From Isoalcanivorax pacificus W11-5 (GTDB lineage: Bacteria > Pseudomonadota > Gammaproteobacteria > Pseudomonadales > Alcanivoracaceae): 64,000 nt of DNA. Location of the stretch: the NCBI RefSeq assembly GCF_000299335.2, contig NZ_CP004387.1, forward strand, positions 2,480,001 through 2,544,000, given 5' to 3'. Below the pieces are notes generated by a model that had not been told where the DNA came from, ran no database searches, and saw only the letters and a list, made by a program, of their open reading frames with translations. The first letter of the stretch is position 1. Each line of letters opens with the position of its first letter. Of the stretch, positions 36,601 through 51,600 are shown one piece after another. A program made the translations under genes and the position numbers.

Positions 36601-39600
36601 GCTGGTCATTGAGCGCGGCGCCCAGCGTCATCGGTGGATAATTCGGCAGGTCGAGCGGGCGCCCCGCCGGCAGTTGATAGGAGAAATCGCCAACGTACAG
36701 TTCACGTTCGCCACTGCGCAGGAACACGGCAAACACATCCGGCGTTACCACGCCGGGCAACCAGAAGGTGAAGCGGCGCAGGTCCACCACGTCATCGTGC
36801 AGATCGACGATTTCCGCGCCTTCCGGGGTGAACAACGTACTGAGCTCCAGATCACTGGTGCGCGAACGCAACACCACGCGGCTGCCTGGCAGAATCACAT
36901 CGCGGCCAGCCTGGATGCTGACCAGATAGCCGCCGGCGGTATCAGCGCTGTCCGGTGACAGGGTCAGGTCCACACCCTGCGGCGTGTCGCCCAGCACGAT
37001 GGCGCCGGGGGCGTGAGCCACCAGTTCGCCGTCGGCGACGGTAAGGTGGTGCATGCCCGGGTTCAGCGGCAGCATATCCAGCGCACCGGCGGGAATCTGC
37101 AATGTCTGCTCGTCCTGGTACAGGCTGCTGACCGGCATGCCGTTGACACGCACCGAGGCACTGGCAGAGAAGCCGTCGCCATGAATCAGGACCGCGCTGT
37201 CATCGCCCCGATGGCGCACGCCGCCGGTCACGTCATGCACCTCAGGTTGTGATTGCGTTTCACTGGCCACGCGAAATTCGGTGCTGAACGGCAGCCACAG
37301 GTCGCCACCACGCAGATTACGAAGTTGATGTACTTCCAGGCGGTAGCGCTCGCCCGCCTGCCGTGCGAAATCCAGGGTCACCGACAGCACGCCGGTACTT
37401 TGTTCGTCGGCAGCGCTGTCAATAATCTGCAGCGGTACGGCTTCACCGGTCGTGACGTTCACCAGCGATAACGCATCCGCTTCCTGCAGCGACGCCAGCT
37501 CGACAGCTTCATTGAAATCGAGCGTCAAGGGTGCCTGGAAAGCCAACACCTCAAGATCGTCGGTGCCGGCATAGCGCGCGGCGGTATCCAGCACGCTCGC
37601 CGCGGTGACAAAGGCACCAGGCAGTTCAAAGGCACGTATGCCTTCGGTGCCGGAAGCCACGATCAGCCGGTCGCGGAATATCGCGACCTGCTCGGCACGT
37701 TCGACGTTACCGGCGGACAGCACTTTCGGTGCCATCGGGTCGCCAATATCCACCGCATACAGGCCGGTTTCGGAAGAGACCATCAGCAACTGGCCAAAAC
37801 GGCGCAGCGCCAGGGCATTGCCCGTGGACGGTTGCTCTGCCGCAAAATCAACGCGCGCCCGTTCTTCGGTGCGGTCACGGTGCACGACTTGCAGCGATTC
37901 GCCCACCGCTGCGAAGACATAACGGCCATACAGCAGTGCGTCGTGCACCACACCATCGAACACCAGGCTCTGGCGCAGCAGCGGATCGTTAATATCCAGC
38001 AGTTGCACGGTGTTGCCGGATGAACCCTGGCCAAGCGTGGCGGATTCGAAGGTCCAGGGGCAGTCCGGTTGCGGGCCACGGCCGGTATTCATACTCCCCG
38101 CCACCAGCAGCCACTGGCCCTGGCGGCGCAAACGGTAGCCACTGGGCACGTCGTTCAGTTGGCCCATCAGCACCGGGTCTTCCGGCACCTGGAAGCCGTA
38201 CATTTTAAGCGGCCGCGCTTCGGTGAATTGACCTGTGGAATGACCGCTGCACTCGCCAGGGTCAGCGTCACCGGGATCAAGACTGAATGACGCGGCGTAC
38301 AATGCATCACCGTTTTTCAGCATCGCGGCCACACCGTTGCCGCTTTCGGAGAATAACTGGCTGGTCAGTTGTACGCCGTTGAGGTCATCGGCATTGAAAC
38401 GCGCCACGCCGCCTGCGCCACTGGCCAGATACAGCCGTTGCCGTGTCACACCCTGCTCAATTTCTTCCAGCCACTGCAATTGCACGGAGTCGGTGCTGGT
38501 GACGTAGCGTGTGCCGGAGCTGCGTTCGTACAGGGCGATTTCTTCTTCGCTGCGATGTTCTTCGCAATCGCCCGGTGTCAGGAAGCAATCCAGGCTCGGC
38601 GCCAGTTGGCCGGCCGTCAGCCAGCGGGCCATTTCTGCGTAAGGCCGCCCGGTGGCCGCGACAGAGGAGACACCTCCAGCCAGCGGCAGACGGTCGCGGC
38701 GCTGGACATCGAACGTCGCCAGCCGATAGGCATCAGGCACTTCGGCCCCGAGGACGTTGACAATATTCGGTTCGCTGTACGGGAACAGGCCGGTGGTCGT
38801 CACCGCCACGCCGCTGGCCGGGTCCAGGTGAATATCAGTCGGGTAGATACGCGACGGCTGGCTGTGCGCCAGTTGCCGCAGGCCGTAGCCCCAGGCATCC
38901 GCCAGCACGGCGCTTTGGCCGTTGCGATGCTGGACACGGATATCGGTACGGCCCGGCGCGCCCGCCGGCACCGTGATCAGCATGCGGTCATGCGCCGGCA
39001 CCTGCACTGCCCGCGCCGGCACACCGCCGATGCTGACCTGCATGCCATCGACCACAGAGTTGCCCGGCTCGAACCCTTCGCCCGTCAGTGTGATGACATC
39101 GCCACCGGACAACTGCCCCCAGCGCGGTGTGGCCGCCTGCAAGACCAGCCGCGCATCGACCGTGACAGCGCCGGCACGCGTGGCGTATTCGGGAATATCC
39201 GTGCGCAATGCACGCAGTGTGAGGTCGTACTGCCCTGCCACCGGCAGAGGCGGCGTATCCGCCGTGTAGATCACCGCACGCGGATCGTCATCGCTGACGG
39301 CCACGCTGCGCAGGGTCAGCGGCAGGCTGCCCAGCCAGAGGCTGACATCATCGAGGTCACGCGGCCCTCCGCGAACACTGATAAACAGGCGGGCGCTCTC
39401 GCCGACGAGTACCCGACGAGGCAGCACAGTCTCCACGCTCAGCGTGTCGATGCTGCCGCCACGCCAGATAAAGTCACGGTGTTGTGTGCGCGGTAAACGA
39501 TACAGCACCAGCGGCGGCTGGCCGGCGATCTGTTTCACCGAGGCCAGATCCTGTTCCACGGTCAGGCGCAGTGATTCACCGCGCGCCAGGGTGTGCGGTG

Positions 39601-42600
39601 CCGTCAGCGTCACGAGCAGATCGTTGTTTTCGGTGCGCACCTGATGGGCAACCGGCTCGCCCGCTGCGTTACGCAACAGCACCTTGTCGAGATTGGGCGC
39701 GTAGTCGCTGATGGCCTTGTTGAAGCGCAGGCGAATCAGCACGCTGCCGTCCGGCTGGCGATCCAGAATACCGTTGCCCGGTTCAGCGCTGATCAGTTTG
39801 AGCATCACGTCGTTGAGCACAGACGTCATCTCGACACCGCCCAGCAATACGCCGTACGGTGTGGCGGTGACCACCCACGGCGCCTTGCCGCCCCCCATCT
39901 GGCCGTGCAATCGCAGCGGCGCCGCCGGGTCGGTAATGTCGAACGTGGACAGGCCATCCTGCGACGCCACGTACAGCACATGGCCAAACACACTGATGTC
40001 GCGCACATAGCCCAGGTCATTCAGGCGCGAGACGATCACCGGCTGTTGCGGGTTGCTCAGATCGACCAGCACCACACCACCGTCACCGGCGGCGACCACA
40101 GCAATGTGCCCGGCCGTGTCCACGGCGGTGCCGAGAATATCCAGCGCGCTGATCCATTGCAGGCCGCCGGCCGCATCATTGCGCAATACCTGGAAGCCCT
40201 TCGCGCCGGGTTGCTGTACCTGTTGCAGACGCTGTGTCGCGTGATCCAGCAGGCCGCCCACCACGACATAGTGACTGCCCTCGCCCGCCGCCGAAGGCAA
40301 CGCGGCCACGTCCAGCGCCGGCACCTGGTGCGGCATGGCCAGGCTGGCCTGCAGGAAAGCGCGGGTATGCAGATAGGTATCGACCATGCCGATACCCGCC
40401 GTGCCGAGCGTCACCAGCGCCCGTTCGCCACTGGCCACCAGACCGCGCGCGCCGTCGCCGGGCAATGGCAACTCGCGGATCAGGGCGCTCTTGCTGATAT
40501 CCAGCGCATCGACAGCAACGATAAACAGCGCCGACGATGCTTCGCCCTGCTGTTCGCGCCGTGCCGACACCAGAATGCGATCCGTACCACGCTCGAAGGA
40601 CAGCGCCAGACGCTGGGCCTGCCAGCCGCCCGGCAGGCGAATACGTGACACAATGCGATCATCAATGTCGTTGCCATTTTCATCAATCATCGCCAGCAGA
40701 TCGGCCGGCAACAACGGATCCTGTGCGCGGGCGGTCCAGGTCGAGGCGGCAATATTGATCAGATACACCATGTCACTGGTGGCGACGGCGGCCCAGGTGC
40801 CGGTGGGATCGAGCACCATGTCACGCACGGTGCCCTCATGGGGAATATTGGCCTGCGGCGGTTGACGGTATTCGAACGCCGCCGGCAGTGTCTCGCTCTG
40901 GCCGTCGTCCTGCGTCACCGTCACATCCACCGTGCCCAACGCGCCAGCGGGGGCGACCACGGACAGGGTACCTTCATCCACGATACGGACCTGATCCGGG
41001 CTGGCCTGGGCATTGCCGAAGAACACCTGCAGGCGTCCCACATCAGCACGGAAACCTCGGCCCTTGATGGTGACCTGTGTGCCGCCATCCACATTGCCTG
41101 TGGCCGGCGACAGCGATGACAGCACCAGCGGTTCCACGTACAGCACGCCACCGAGCAGCGTGTCGGAGGAACCGTCGCTGGTGACGACCTCCAGGGAGGC
41201 GCTGCCCGGCAGTCCCGGCGGTGCATCCACGTCGGCACGGAACAGGTCGTCCGGCAGGGGGGTCAGTGAGGTGAGTGGTGCATTGCGACCAGCCACCAGC
41301 ACAGCGGGGTTCTCGCCAGGATGATGCAGCAGCAGGCTCAGCGGCCCGCCGTTGACTGAGACATAGGGTGTTTCCACGCTGACGATCTGTACCGCATCGC
41401 CACTGCGTTGCCCGGTGCGGAAGCGGGCGCTGTATTCAAACAACCCTTCGGTGCGACGCCCGGCGGCATCGCCACGCAGCATCACCCGGAATTCGCTTTG
41501 CGCGGCCAGCGGTTGCGCTGGTGCAATCAACACACGGCGCGGGTCGGTGCTGTCGAGGTGAATATCCGCCGCAACGGTTTCCCCTTCACTGCTGCCGTCT
41601 TCGTGCACCAATGCCACGTAGCGGGCCAGCCAGTCCGCTTCGCTCTGCGCCGAGGGCACCACCACCGGATGGGTAAAGCGCAGCTCTACCTGACTCTCCA
41701 GGCTGACGCCTTCGCTGTCCGGTTCCGGCGTCATCGCCACCAGATCCATCACCAGCGTGTCGGTAATGCGCAATGACTGTTCTGCGGTCAACAGCAGACC
41801 ATCGTCGGTCAGCAGCACCGGCTCACGGCGCGGGTAACCCGTGAGCGCCGGTGACGCGCCGTAGCGATCAACAATGCCATTGCAATCGTAGGTCTTCATG
41901 GCGTCGAGCAACGCAGGATCGGTGCTGCGGCTGACATCCAGCAATTGGACGTAATACTCGACTTTTTGCCGCTCGCAACCATAACGCAGTTGCACAGCCA
42001 CAAGGCTGTTGCCGGCGGCCATGCCGGAGACATCGCCCGGCAATTCAAAACCGGACGGCTGGTAGGCACCGATCATCGGCGGCAGACGTGGCTGGCGCTG
42101 ATCATGCAGGGTCAGGGTGCTGCCTCGGGCATAGACCGTCACTGGACGCCAGCGCAGGTCGGCCTTGTGGCCCGCCGGCACGGATACGGCAGAGAGCTGC
42201 GGCGCACCCGGTTCCGACAGATCGAACACCACCCGATGGGCTCGGGTCGAGGTACCGCTTTCGACAACCAGATGCTGGCCTTCCAGATGGATTTGTACTG
42301 GCCGCAATGAGGTCGTCGCGCCGTTGATGACCGCACTGCGCAGCACCTGCACGATACCCGGACGCGTCGGGTTGGCGACATTGAGCAACGCCACACCGTC
42401 GCTCGCGGCAGCGATCAGTAACTGGCCGGACACCAGCAATTGTTGCGGCGCTTCGGCAAGTGGCAGCGGCAACGCGTAAAGCAGGTCACGGTCCAGCGAT
42501 GGCGGCTGTTCTTCATCCGGATCGATGTCGGGCACGCGGGTTTCGCGTTCGTACACCAGCAGATGCGGCAGGCCCTCAAAGGGCACGTCGATGTAATCGA

Positions 42601-45600
42601 AGTCCAGCCCTTGCGCACTGACATACAACTGCGTGTCGCTCAGGGTCATGGCCACTGGCGTCAGCGCCTGGGGCAGATTCATGTAACCGAAGCCAAGCAT
42701 CGGCGCGGCATCGTCGAGCTGGTCACGACGATAATGCACCAGGCTGATCCAGCCCGGTGGCTGGGTGGCAACGAACGCTTCCGGACTCAGCACGCCGCTG
42801 CCCGGTGTCCCGGAGGTATAGCGGCCACGACCCAGTACATAGATCAGTTGCAAGGCGTCATCGGCGGCCAGGTCCATGATGCGGCCTGGCGGCAACAGTG
42901 TGGCATCCGGCACGGCCGGCTCATCACCCGGCCCACCCGTGACAGGCGGTGCCGTTTCCAGTACCGACGCTGCTTCCAGCTTGCCGTAGAACAGCGCGCG
43001 CGGCAGCCAGTAGCGACGGCCCGCATCGTCCACGGCTTCCACATCCAGGAAACCCCGATAGGCCGTGCCGAAATCCGGCACCGTCCAGTTCATGCGCTCG
43101 GCACTGAGCAGTTGCAGGCGGTCACTGCCTGCTGAGGTGGTCTGTACCTGTTGTGGCTGCTCGCTCGGCCAGGCACGCAGCGATACCCCCGGATGGAATC
43201 CGAAACCGACCACATTGACGCGGTCACCCTCGCCGCTTTGCGAAACACTGACCACGCCCGGATCGACAAAACTCAGCCGCAGTTCATCTACATAACGGAA
43301 ACCGGCCTGCACGGTATTGCGCAGCATGTCGTCGTTGATGACGGTGACGGCCGCCGGACCAGCATAATTCGGCGGCGTCACCACCACCAGGGCATCCAGC
43401 GCACCCTCGTCACCCGGGATCACACTTTCCAGGGCGGCTTCCTGCCCTGCGAACAGCACACGCGGCTGTGTGCCAAATGCGCGGCCACGCAATGTCACGC
43501 GTGTGCCGCCGCGCACATCGCCTTCTGCCGGGACGATATCGACGATATCCGGCTTGTCCGCATCACCCGCCGACGAGATATGGAAACTGAAACGGTAGGC
43601 ACTGCTCATTCGCAGCATATCGCTGCCGAACGGTTGCAGCCCCGGCAGCACGGCCACCTGATAGGTTTCGCCAGCCTGCCAGCCGTCTTCCGGTGGCAGC
43701 AGTTCGATAAACCGGCGCGCGTCCTGCCCGTCGCGGGTGCCAAAGCGCACGCTGACCTGATCGGAAATGTCTTCCGGGAATTCGCCCTGCCCCCTGTACA
43801 GCCGCACGTTGTCTGCCAGCGACGTCGCCGGGTCCAGCACGGATGACAGCTCAATGCTGACCAGTGGCAGCGTTGACGGCACCTGCGTCTCGTCATGCAC
43901 CGGCGTATGCCGCATCACGGTCAGTTCGGCCAGTTGCAAGCGCGCCACGCCGCCGCGCGCGGCGGCAATTTCCACTGCGCCGTTGGCCAGTGCCAGGTCA
44001 CGGACACTGAAATCGAGCCAGCCTGCCTGGCGATGGGTAATGACCGGTACCGTGGCATCGCTGTCGGCGTTCTGTTCGCCCAGACGGATGATTTCCAGGC
44101 CGGATTGCGCCGGTTGGTCTTCCTGATCCGACAACTGCACGCTGGCGTAGGCCAGGTTGCCGGCCACCAGCACATCGACAATACCGTCGTAACGGTGGTC
44201 GGCCCGCGGGGGTGTCAGGCGGATAGTGCGCGCCATGTAGGGCTGCGGTGGATTGCGCACGTCGATCACATTCAGTTCTGCGGCAAGACCGTTAGCGCCA
44301 AGATTGGTGACATACAGATGATCACCGGCGAGTTGCAGGCGGTTGGCCACACCCAGCGTATCCAGCGTCGCCACAATCGGCAGTGCCGGGTCGCTGATAT
44401 CGGCTACCACTACGCCCTGCTCGGACGCCGCGATAAACGCGTAACCGTCGCGGATCACGACATCGCGGGCATAGCCATCCGGTTTGATAAAGCCGATACG
44501 GTACGGCATCCCGAAGCGGCCGATATCCACCACCTGTACGCCGCCGTGGCCGTTGGCGACCAGTACCATATTGTCGGCGCGCGCAATACCGAGCACTTCC
44601 GGGAACGGCATGTCGACACGGCCGGCCAGCTGATACGGCAGGCCGAACTGACCTTCGCCATTGCGCGTGGTGAACAGCAGGAGTTCGCCACCGATGTTGT
44701 CCAGATACCGCGCCCCGGTATCCGGGTCCTGCGTGATCGTCTGCGCCAGAGCGTTGCTGAATGCGGATTCGTCTTCCGCCCGCACGACGCCGGTTTCCGG
44801 CAGGCCGGCCTTGGCGGCCAGCACCAGGGAGGCATCCGCGTGCAGGTCGGTAATGGCGCCGGCAAAGACTTCCGCGGCACCGTTGAGCAGCGACGAGAAC
44901 AGGAATTCGTGGCCGTCACCGGCAGCGTCCACTACTGGCATGGCGTCAAGCATAAACAGGCCGGTGCGCATGGCAGGCCGCTGTGGATCACTGAACAGCG
45001 CGCGCACATCCGGCGCGCCAGTGACCGGATCGATCTGCGACGGGTCGAGCGTGTTCCAGGCGGCCAGCAGCGCACCAATATTGTCTTCGCCTTGGAATTG
45101 CGTCAGCGCAGAATAATAGACGGATTGCGCCTGTTGCCGCTGCGCGGCAGACACCGTCTCACCACTGTGCGCCGCCAGCACATGCCGGCGGCGGTCCAGC
45201 GCCAGGCCCACTTCGTGGCGGGTTTCACTGGTGCGGGTATGTGTGCTTGTCTGTACCTGCGTGACCACACGCAAGCGTTCATCCGGTTTCATCTCGCGGC
45301 GAAGCAAATTGCCGTTGGCCATTTCCGCGTGGTAGATGAAGTAATAGTTGTCCGGGTCACTGACCGGCCGCGTGTCACCCGGCAATCGGGTATCGTCGCG
45401 GTTCAGCACCAGCGAGGTTTCCGCCAGCGTTTGCCAGACGCCGCTGGCATCACGGAATTCGCGCACCCAGGCCTGGGTCACGGTGCGTTCCGTTTCGTCG
45501 CCCATGTCACTGATGGCCACCACCACGGACACAGGCTCACCGGCGGTCAGCACATCACCCTCCACCGGGCTGAGCGGCTCTATCACCGGCGCCACGGTAT

Positions 45601-48600
45601 CCTCGACCACGCCGACCCGCACCACCTGGCTGGTACCTGTCTTGCCATGAATATCGTGGGCAATGGCCTGGAGTGTGACGCCCTTGCTGCCTTCCGGCGC
45701 ATACAGTTGCGCCATGAAGATATTTTCCTGTGCACTGCCGCCGCCCTGGTCAGTCTGCGACTGCCATGCAGTATGCGCCGGTTCGTCGTTGACCAGGAAG
45801 ACGACTTTTTCGATGCCTTCGGCACCCAGATCATCCGTCACACGCACGGCGACAGTAATGGGCTCGCCGCGAACCACGGCGGAGAGATCGTTGGCAGGCT
45901 GGATAATCTCCGCGCCCGGCGCCTGGTCCTCGACAATCCTCAGAGTGCGCGGCGCGGACATCAGCGACAGATTGCCGTCCACATCCTCGGCCGTGGCACG
46001 GAACGCAAACGTCTCGCCCACATGGCCCAGCGGCACCTGCAAGGAAAACTGATACGGCGCGGTGACATCCGTGCCCACCAGCACTGCCGGCGCCGAGGTA
46101 TCACCCAGGCTGCGGTACAGCGATACACTGCCGAGGCCACTTTCCAGATCCTGCGCCTGCACATCGACAATGATGCGACGGCCTTCGGTGATCTGCGCCA
46201 GTGCCGCGCCCAGGGAGAACCCGCGATTGTCGAGAATATTGATTGCGGTGACATCCGGTGGCTGGTTGCGCAATACCGTAACCGGCACCGACGACACCGA
46301 TTCGTTGCCGGCGCCATCGCGCGCGGTGATGCGCAAGCGCGCGGCCAGTTGCGTGACCTCGTCCGCCAACTCACCCAGATAGTCATCAAACCGTCGCAGC
46401 GTAAAGGCCGACTGATACGGTGGCGCGACGAACGCGACACTGGCAGCCACTTCGTCATCGGCCGCAGCACCATCACGGTTCACATCCATCAGCAGCTCTA
46501 CCAATGTCGAGGTAACGCGCACATTGTCCTGCGCCGTAAACTGGAACGGCAATGGCCGCCCTTCCACTGCCGTGCCGGCACCCGCCGGCTGTTGCACCTG
46601 GATTTCCGGCGCCTCGGTGTCGGCGTCCACATGCACCACCACGGGCGACACGGCGTTCACCGTGCGTGCCTCAGCAGCCCGCTGTTCGGTGACGGCGGCG
46701 GACAGCACGATGTCCTTGCCCGCCTGGCCATAGGGCACGGTAATCAGGAATTCATACGGGTACTCGTAATCCACCAGCGTGCGTTCACCGGTGACCAGAC
46801 CGGCCACCTGCAATGCCACGCGATCAACACCCACGTCATCAATAGCGTTGATTTCCACCACCAGCACTTCGCCTTCGGTGACGCTGCTCTGGTTTGCCGG
46901 TGAGGCGATGACCACCACCGGCGGCTCATCGCCGACCACTTCCACCATCAGAGTTTCGGTGGCGCGATGATTGTCCAGATCGCCATAGGCGGCGCCATAG
47001 CTGTCGATGGCTTCGACCTGTAGCGTCACGCTGTTGCGTGCGGGCTGTTCCGCATCGAACGCCGGCATCGGTACGCTGAACGCATACGGCGGCTGCGACA
47101 GCGGCACGTTATAGATTTCCTGGCCGTCGTGTCGTGCGATCAGGCGCACATTGTCCAGCGCCACATCATCGAACGCATTGACGTTGACATACAGGGGCGC
47201 GTGCTCGACCTGCCGGCTGCCGGCCAGCGGCTCGATAATATCCAGCACCGGACGTTCATCGGCACGGATCGGGAAGCTGACTTCACGGGTACGCACGTTG
47301 CCGGAGGCATCACGCACCACCAGACGGAACCAGATATCCAGGCGCTCTACCGCCGCGACATCCACTTGCAGTGCCTCGGCCACCGTGGGCAGACGTGGCA
47401 ATTGCAGCCGGTGAACATAGTCCGGTGTATCGATGTTCTGGGTAGTAATCGGGTTGGCGTCCACCGCCGGGATGGCGTTCTCGACGCGTAACGGTGTGCC
47501 GAATTCGCTCTGCACATAGCCGTCTGCGGTCAGGGCGCCGTAACCGCGATACAGTTCCAAGGACTGGACCTTGACGTTATCGTAGGCGGCAAAACGGACA
47601 TCCAGGAAGGCGGCCTCGGTCAGGCGGTCACCCACCTGCGGGCGGCCCAGGATGGCTTCCGGCAGAATATCGTCCGGCGCCAGTTCGATGGTCACCGCAT
47701 GACGGCCCGTGGCACCGTCACTGTCCGTGATGACCGCCGTGATCTCCAGCGCAGTGTTCTGCGCCAGAATGCCTTCCGGCAGCTCGAGCAGGAACGTTTC
47801 CTGCCGCGCATGCGGACTGTTCTTGCGGCCATGTTCATTGGCCACATCGACGCCGTAGTGGGCTTCGAAACTGTCGTAGATGCTGTTGAAGGCGTTGTCG
47901 ATACGGCCTTCTCCACCCGGTGGCAGGGTCGCGCTGCCACTGCCATAGCGTTGCAGCAGCCTGCCATTGGCGTAGACGCTGATATCGCTGCGGGACAGGA
48001 TGCGGTCGTCACTGGCGGCGATGCCGACCTGAATGGCGAAGGTGCCGGCGGCGATTTTCTGCTCCGGTGCCGGCGTCACGATGCGCAGCTCCGGTGCGAC
48101 GTTGGTTTCCGGATTGACGATAAAGCGGCGCTGGGTGCGCTGGCCATGCCGGTCCTCGGCGCGCAGCACGTATTCCGTCGGCGCGGCTTGATCGAACACC
48201 ACATCCTGCACACGGGCCACGCGCTGTTGTGGTTCATCCGGACAGAGCGCGGGGAAATCCCACTGGTGCAGCAGGACTTCACTCCCCTCCGGCGTCAGGC
48301 GGCTGATCGATATATTGCGCAATGCCGTGTCGTCCTCGGCTTCCAGTTCGACACGGAAAAGTTCGCCGGAACGCACCCAGAATTCGTTCAGTGCCAGGCG
48401 GCTTTGTTCAGTAAAATTACGCTGATAACCGGTATCTGTGCGATAGCTGCGGAACGCGTTCAACGCCATGGTCGGCGGTGCATTGGGCCGTACCGGCAAC
48501 AGCACTTCCTGACTGGTGCGCAGGCCCGAAGGGTCTTCCGCCTCCAGGAAGACGGACAGCAGCCCCGGCGCGATATCATTGGGGATCTGCCAGGCAAATG

Positions 48601-51600
48601 TCTGCTCGGGCACACCATAGCGGCCCGCCTGTTCGTGCAGTATCTCGCCGTCCGCCGCCAGCAGACGCAGTTGGCGGATCAGCGCGGTGTCGTCGTCACC
48701 CTGCAACTGGAAGGGCACCTGTTGACCCTGTACCACTTCGGCCCCGGATTGCGGCGTCTTCAGCAACAGCGACGGCGCGCGCTCGTCCGGCAGGATATCC
48801 AAGCGTTGCAGCGGTGACAGTGCCTGATCGGGGCGCTCCTGCGCAAAGCGGTCGGTGGCATGCGCCAGCAATTGCAGGCTGCGAACGCCGGGCAGGTCCG
48901 CCGGCACGGCATGAGCCAATCCGAAACGATCCAGGCTGTTTTGTCCGCGCAACGGGGCGAACAGTTGCAATACACCAACGCCACCGAATGCCGCAGCATC
49001 CGCCACGTCAGCACGCAGGATCGCGCGGCCACGAATCGACTGACGCCGCTCACCCACCACATATTCGCTCAGCGCATCGGTGCGACGCTGTTCAAAGCTC
49101 AGACGACGCAGCGGATATCCCCCGGGCACACCGTCAAACAATGGCTCTACTTCCAGCACCACCACACCTTCGACCAGCCACTCTGAGAGCAGCAGCGCCG
49201 GATCGGTCACCGTATCGACCGTACTGTGACGCTGGCAGGCATCATCCCAGTGACGCGTCAGGCGGTAGCTCACTACCGCGCCTTCTGCCTGCACGCGCAA
49301 TTCGCCGGTGATCTCCGCCACACCGCGCAGGCTGGCCTGCGCGCCCAGCGCCAGTACCTGACGCCCGTTCAGCAATACCTGGACAGGCCGTTGCGCAGCT
49401 TCCGGATATTGCCACTGGATCAATGGCTCAGGGAGGGTCGCGGGTGTCTGGGCAGGCAGGCTGCTGCCGCTGAACTCGCGTTCAACGGTGTCTGCCAGCG
49501 AGGTCACCAGCGGCAGCGTCAGGATGCCTTCTTCCGGCGCGTCATCGCGCACTTCCAGCGCAGCGTGTGCCAGCCGGCCCGCCAGAGCACGGTCGGCGGG
49601 TTCCATCAATGTCACCACCACATTCGGCGCCTGATCCGGCAACAGCATGAAGTGCTGGTTCAGTGACGCTTCATTGCCGCTGGTATCGGTGGCCGTGACC
49701 CGCAGGGTGAGCGTGTGCCCGCTTTCCGGCACCGGATGGTAGGCCTCCAGCGGGATGGCCACATTGCGCAGCGCCAGCACATCAGTGCCCACAGCCTGCT
49801 CGCTGTAGATCACTTGCTGGCTGTGGCCGATCAGCGTGACGCTGACGGTATCCAGTTCGAGGTTGTCGGTGATCTGTGCTTCGAGCACCGCGTCGGTGCG
49901 CTCCACCACCACGTCGCCGGGTTTGTCGATGCGGATGCCCGGCGCGTCTTCGTCGGCCAGTATCGTCAGGGTACGCGCCGGCGATTCGCCGGTGTTGACG
50001 CCTTTGTCATCGGCTTCAAGCAACAGTTCGAACATCTGGCCCGTGTACTGGACAAAATCACGCGGCAACCGCACCGTGCCGGAGAAGGTGCTGACGTGCC
50101 GGCGGCCGATGATCACACTGCCAAAGCTGCCGGGATTTGGCTGCCGGATTTCCTCGATCTCGTCGGAGCGCACCAGATTGCCCGACCAGGGCAGCACATG
50201 ACGCCCCTGTTGATTGCGCAGCACCACACGAATGTCCGCGACATGGATATCGTCCACGGCGATGCCCTGAATGGAGAGCATCTCCCCCGGCAAGGCGCTG
50301 AGGTCCGAGGCGGGTTGCGTCATCTGCACCACCGGCGCTTCTTCGTCATCGACAATCATGACGTCGACCGGCTTTTCACTGGTCTGGCCAGCGCTGTCGG
50401 TGGCCTGCACCACAAAGCGGAAGCTTTCGCCCTGCGCCGGGGCCGTCGGCACCGGCAGCAATGCATTCAGGAAATTGCCCGCACTGGTCGCTGCGGCAAT
50501 CTGCGATGCGGTAAACACCTTCTCGAAACGAATGTTGCCTTGCTGCTCCACCAGCACCCGGGCCTGCTCGACCCCTTTATCATCACTGACGGTGAAATTG
50601 ACCGAGAGCTGCTCCCCTTCCCGGACACGCAGCCCCGGCGCCGGGCTGCGAATATCAATCACTGGCGGCGTATCCTGCATCACCGCATAGCGCCAGGCAC
50701 GTTGTGCCGTGTTGCCGTAACGGTCTGTCCCGGTGACGTCGAGTACCAGTTCATCCGCTTCCTGCGGCACTTGTGCGGTGAAACTGCCGCTCTGCTCCAG
50801 GCCAGACAAGGTGCGCGTCAGCAGTATGCCGCCAGGGCCTGATACCGTGAGGTCCTGCAATCCGTTTTCATCGGTGGCACGCCACTGGAACGTGACGGTC
50901 GCGCCGGCGGTGAGCACCGATTGTGGTGTCGGGTCATAGAGCGTAATCACCGGCCCTTGTTCGTCAGCCTGCACCGCTATCGGCAACGTCACCGCCGCCG
51001 AGGACTGACCCAGGCTGTCCAGGGCCACGACTTCGGCGCTCAGCGTCTGCACCACGTTCGGCAAGGCAAAATCCGCCAGCGGCAAGGTAAAACGATGCTG
51101 TACATTGCGCATGGAAACGAAATCGCCGTCCTGACTGCGGTGTGTCACTTCCCGCAACAAGACGCCGCCGCCATTGCGCAGCCGCAGGCGCAGTTGATCC
51201 ACCTGCTGGTCATCCACCGCCTGCACACCCAGCAACAGGGTATCGTTAAGCGCATAGGCGGGTTTATCCGCGGACAGCCGACTCACTTCCGGCGCCTGGT
51301 CGGCGCGGATCGCCACGGCAAAGTGCAGTGTCGATTCATTGCCCGCCTGGTCGCGTACGCGGGCACTGAGCGGATAGATATCCTGGGTGCCGGTACCGGA
51401 AAATGCCGGCGCGCTGACCAATGCGGCTGCCGAATAACCGTTGGCGGTACCTGGCAGTGACTGAAGCGGTAACGCGTTCTGATCCAGCATGTCTTCCGGC
51501 TGGCCGGTCAATACCAGACGGCCGTTGGCGGCGCGGCGCAGGCCGCTGACTTCCAGTGCCGTCACGCCGACGTTGTCGTAGCCGGTGAGTTTGAAAACGA

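Noticed and set aside
43895-46903. A 1,002-codon open frame on the plus strand
   Set aside because: It is antisense to the giant gene. Its translation is rich in H, R, Q and C, as expected of a GC-rich shadow frame, with no domains and no ribosome binding site. The same applies to other long plus-strand frames such as 28,415-30,610 and 20,927-22,096.
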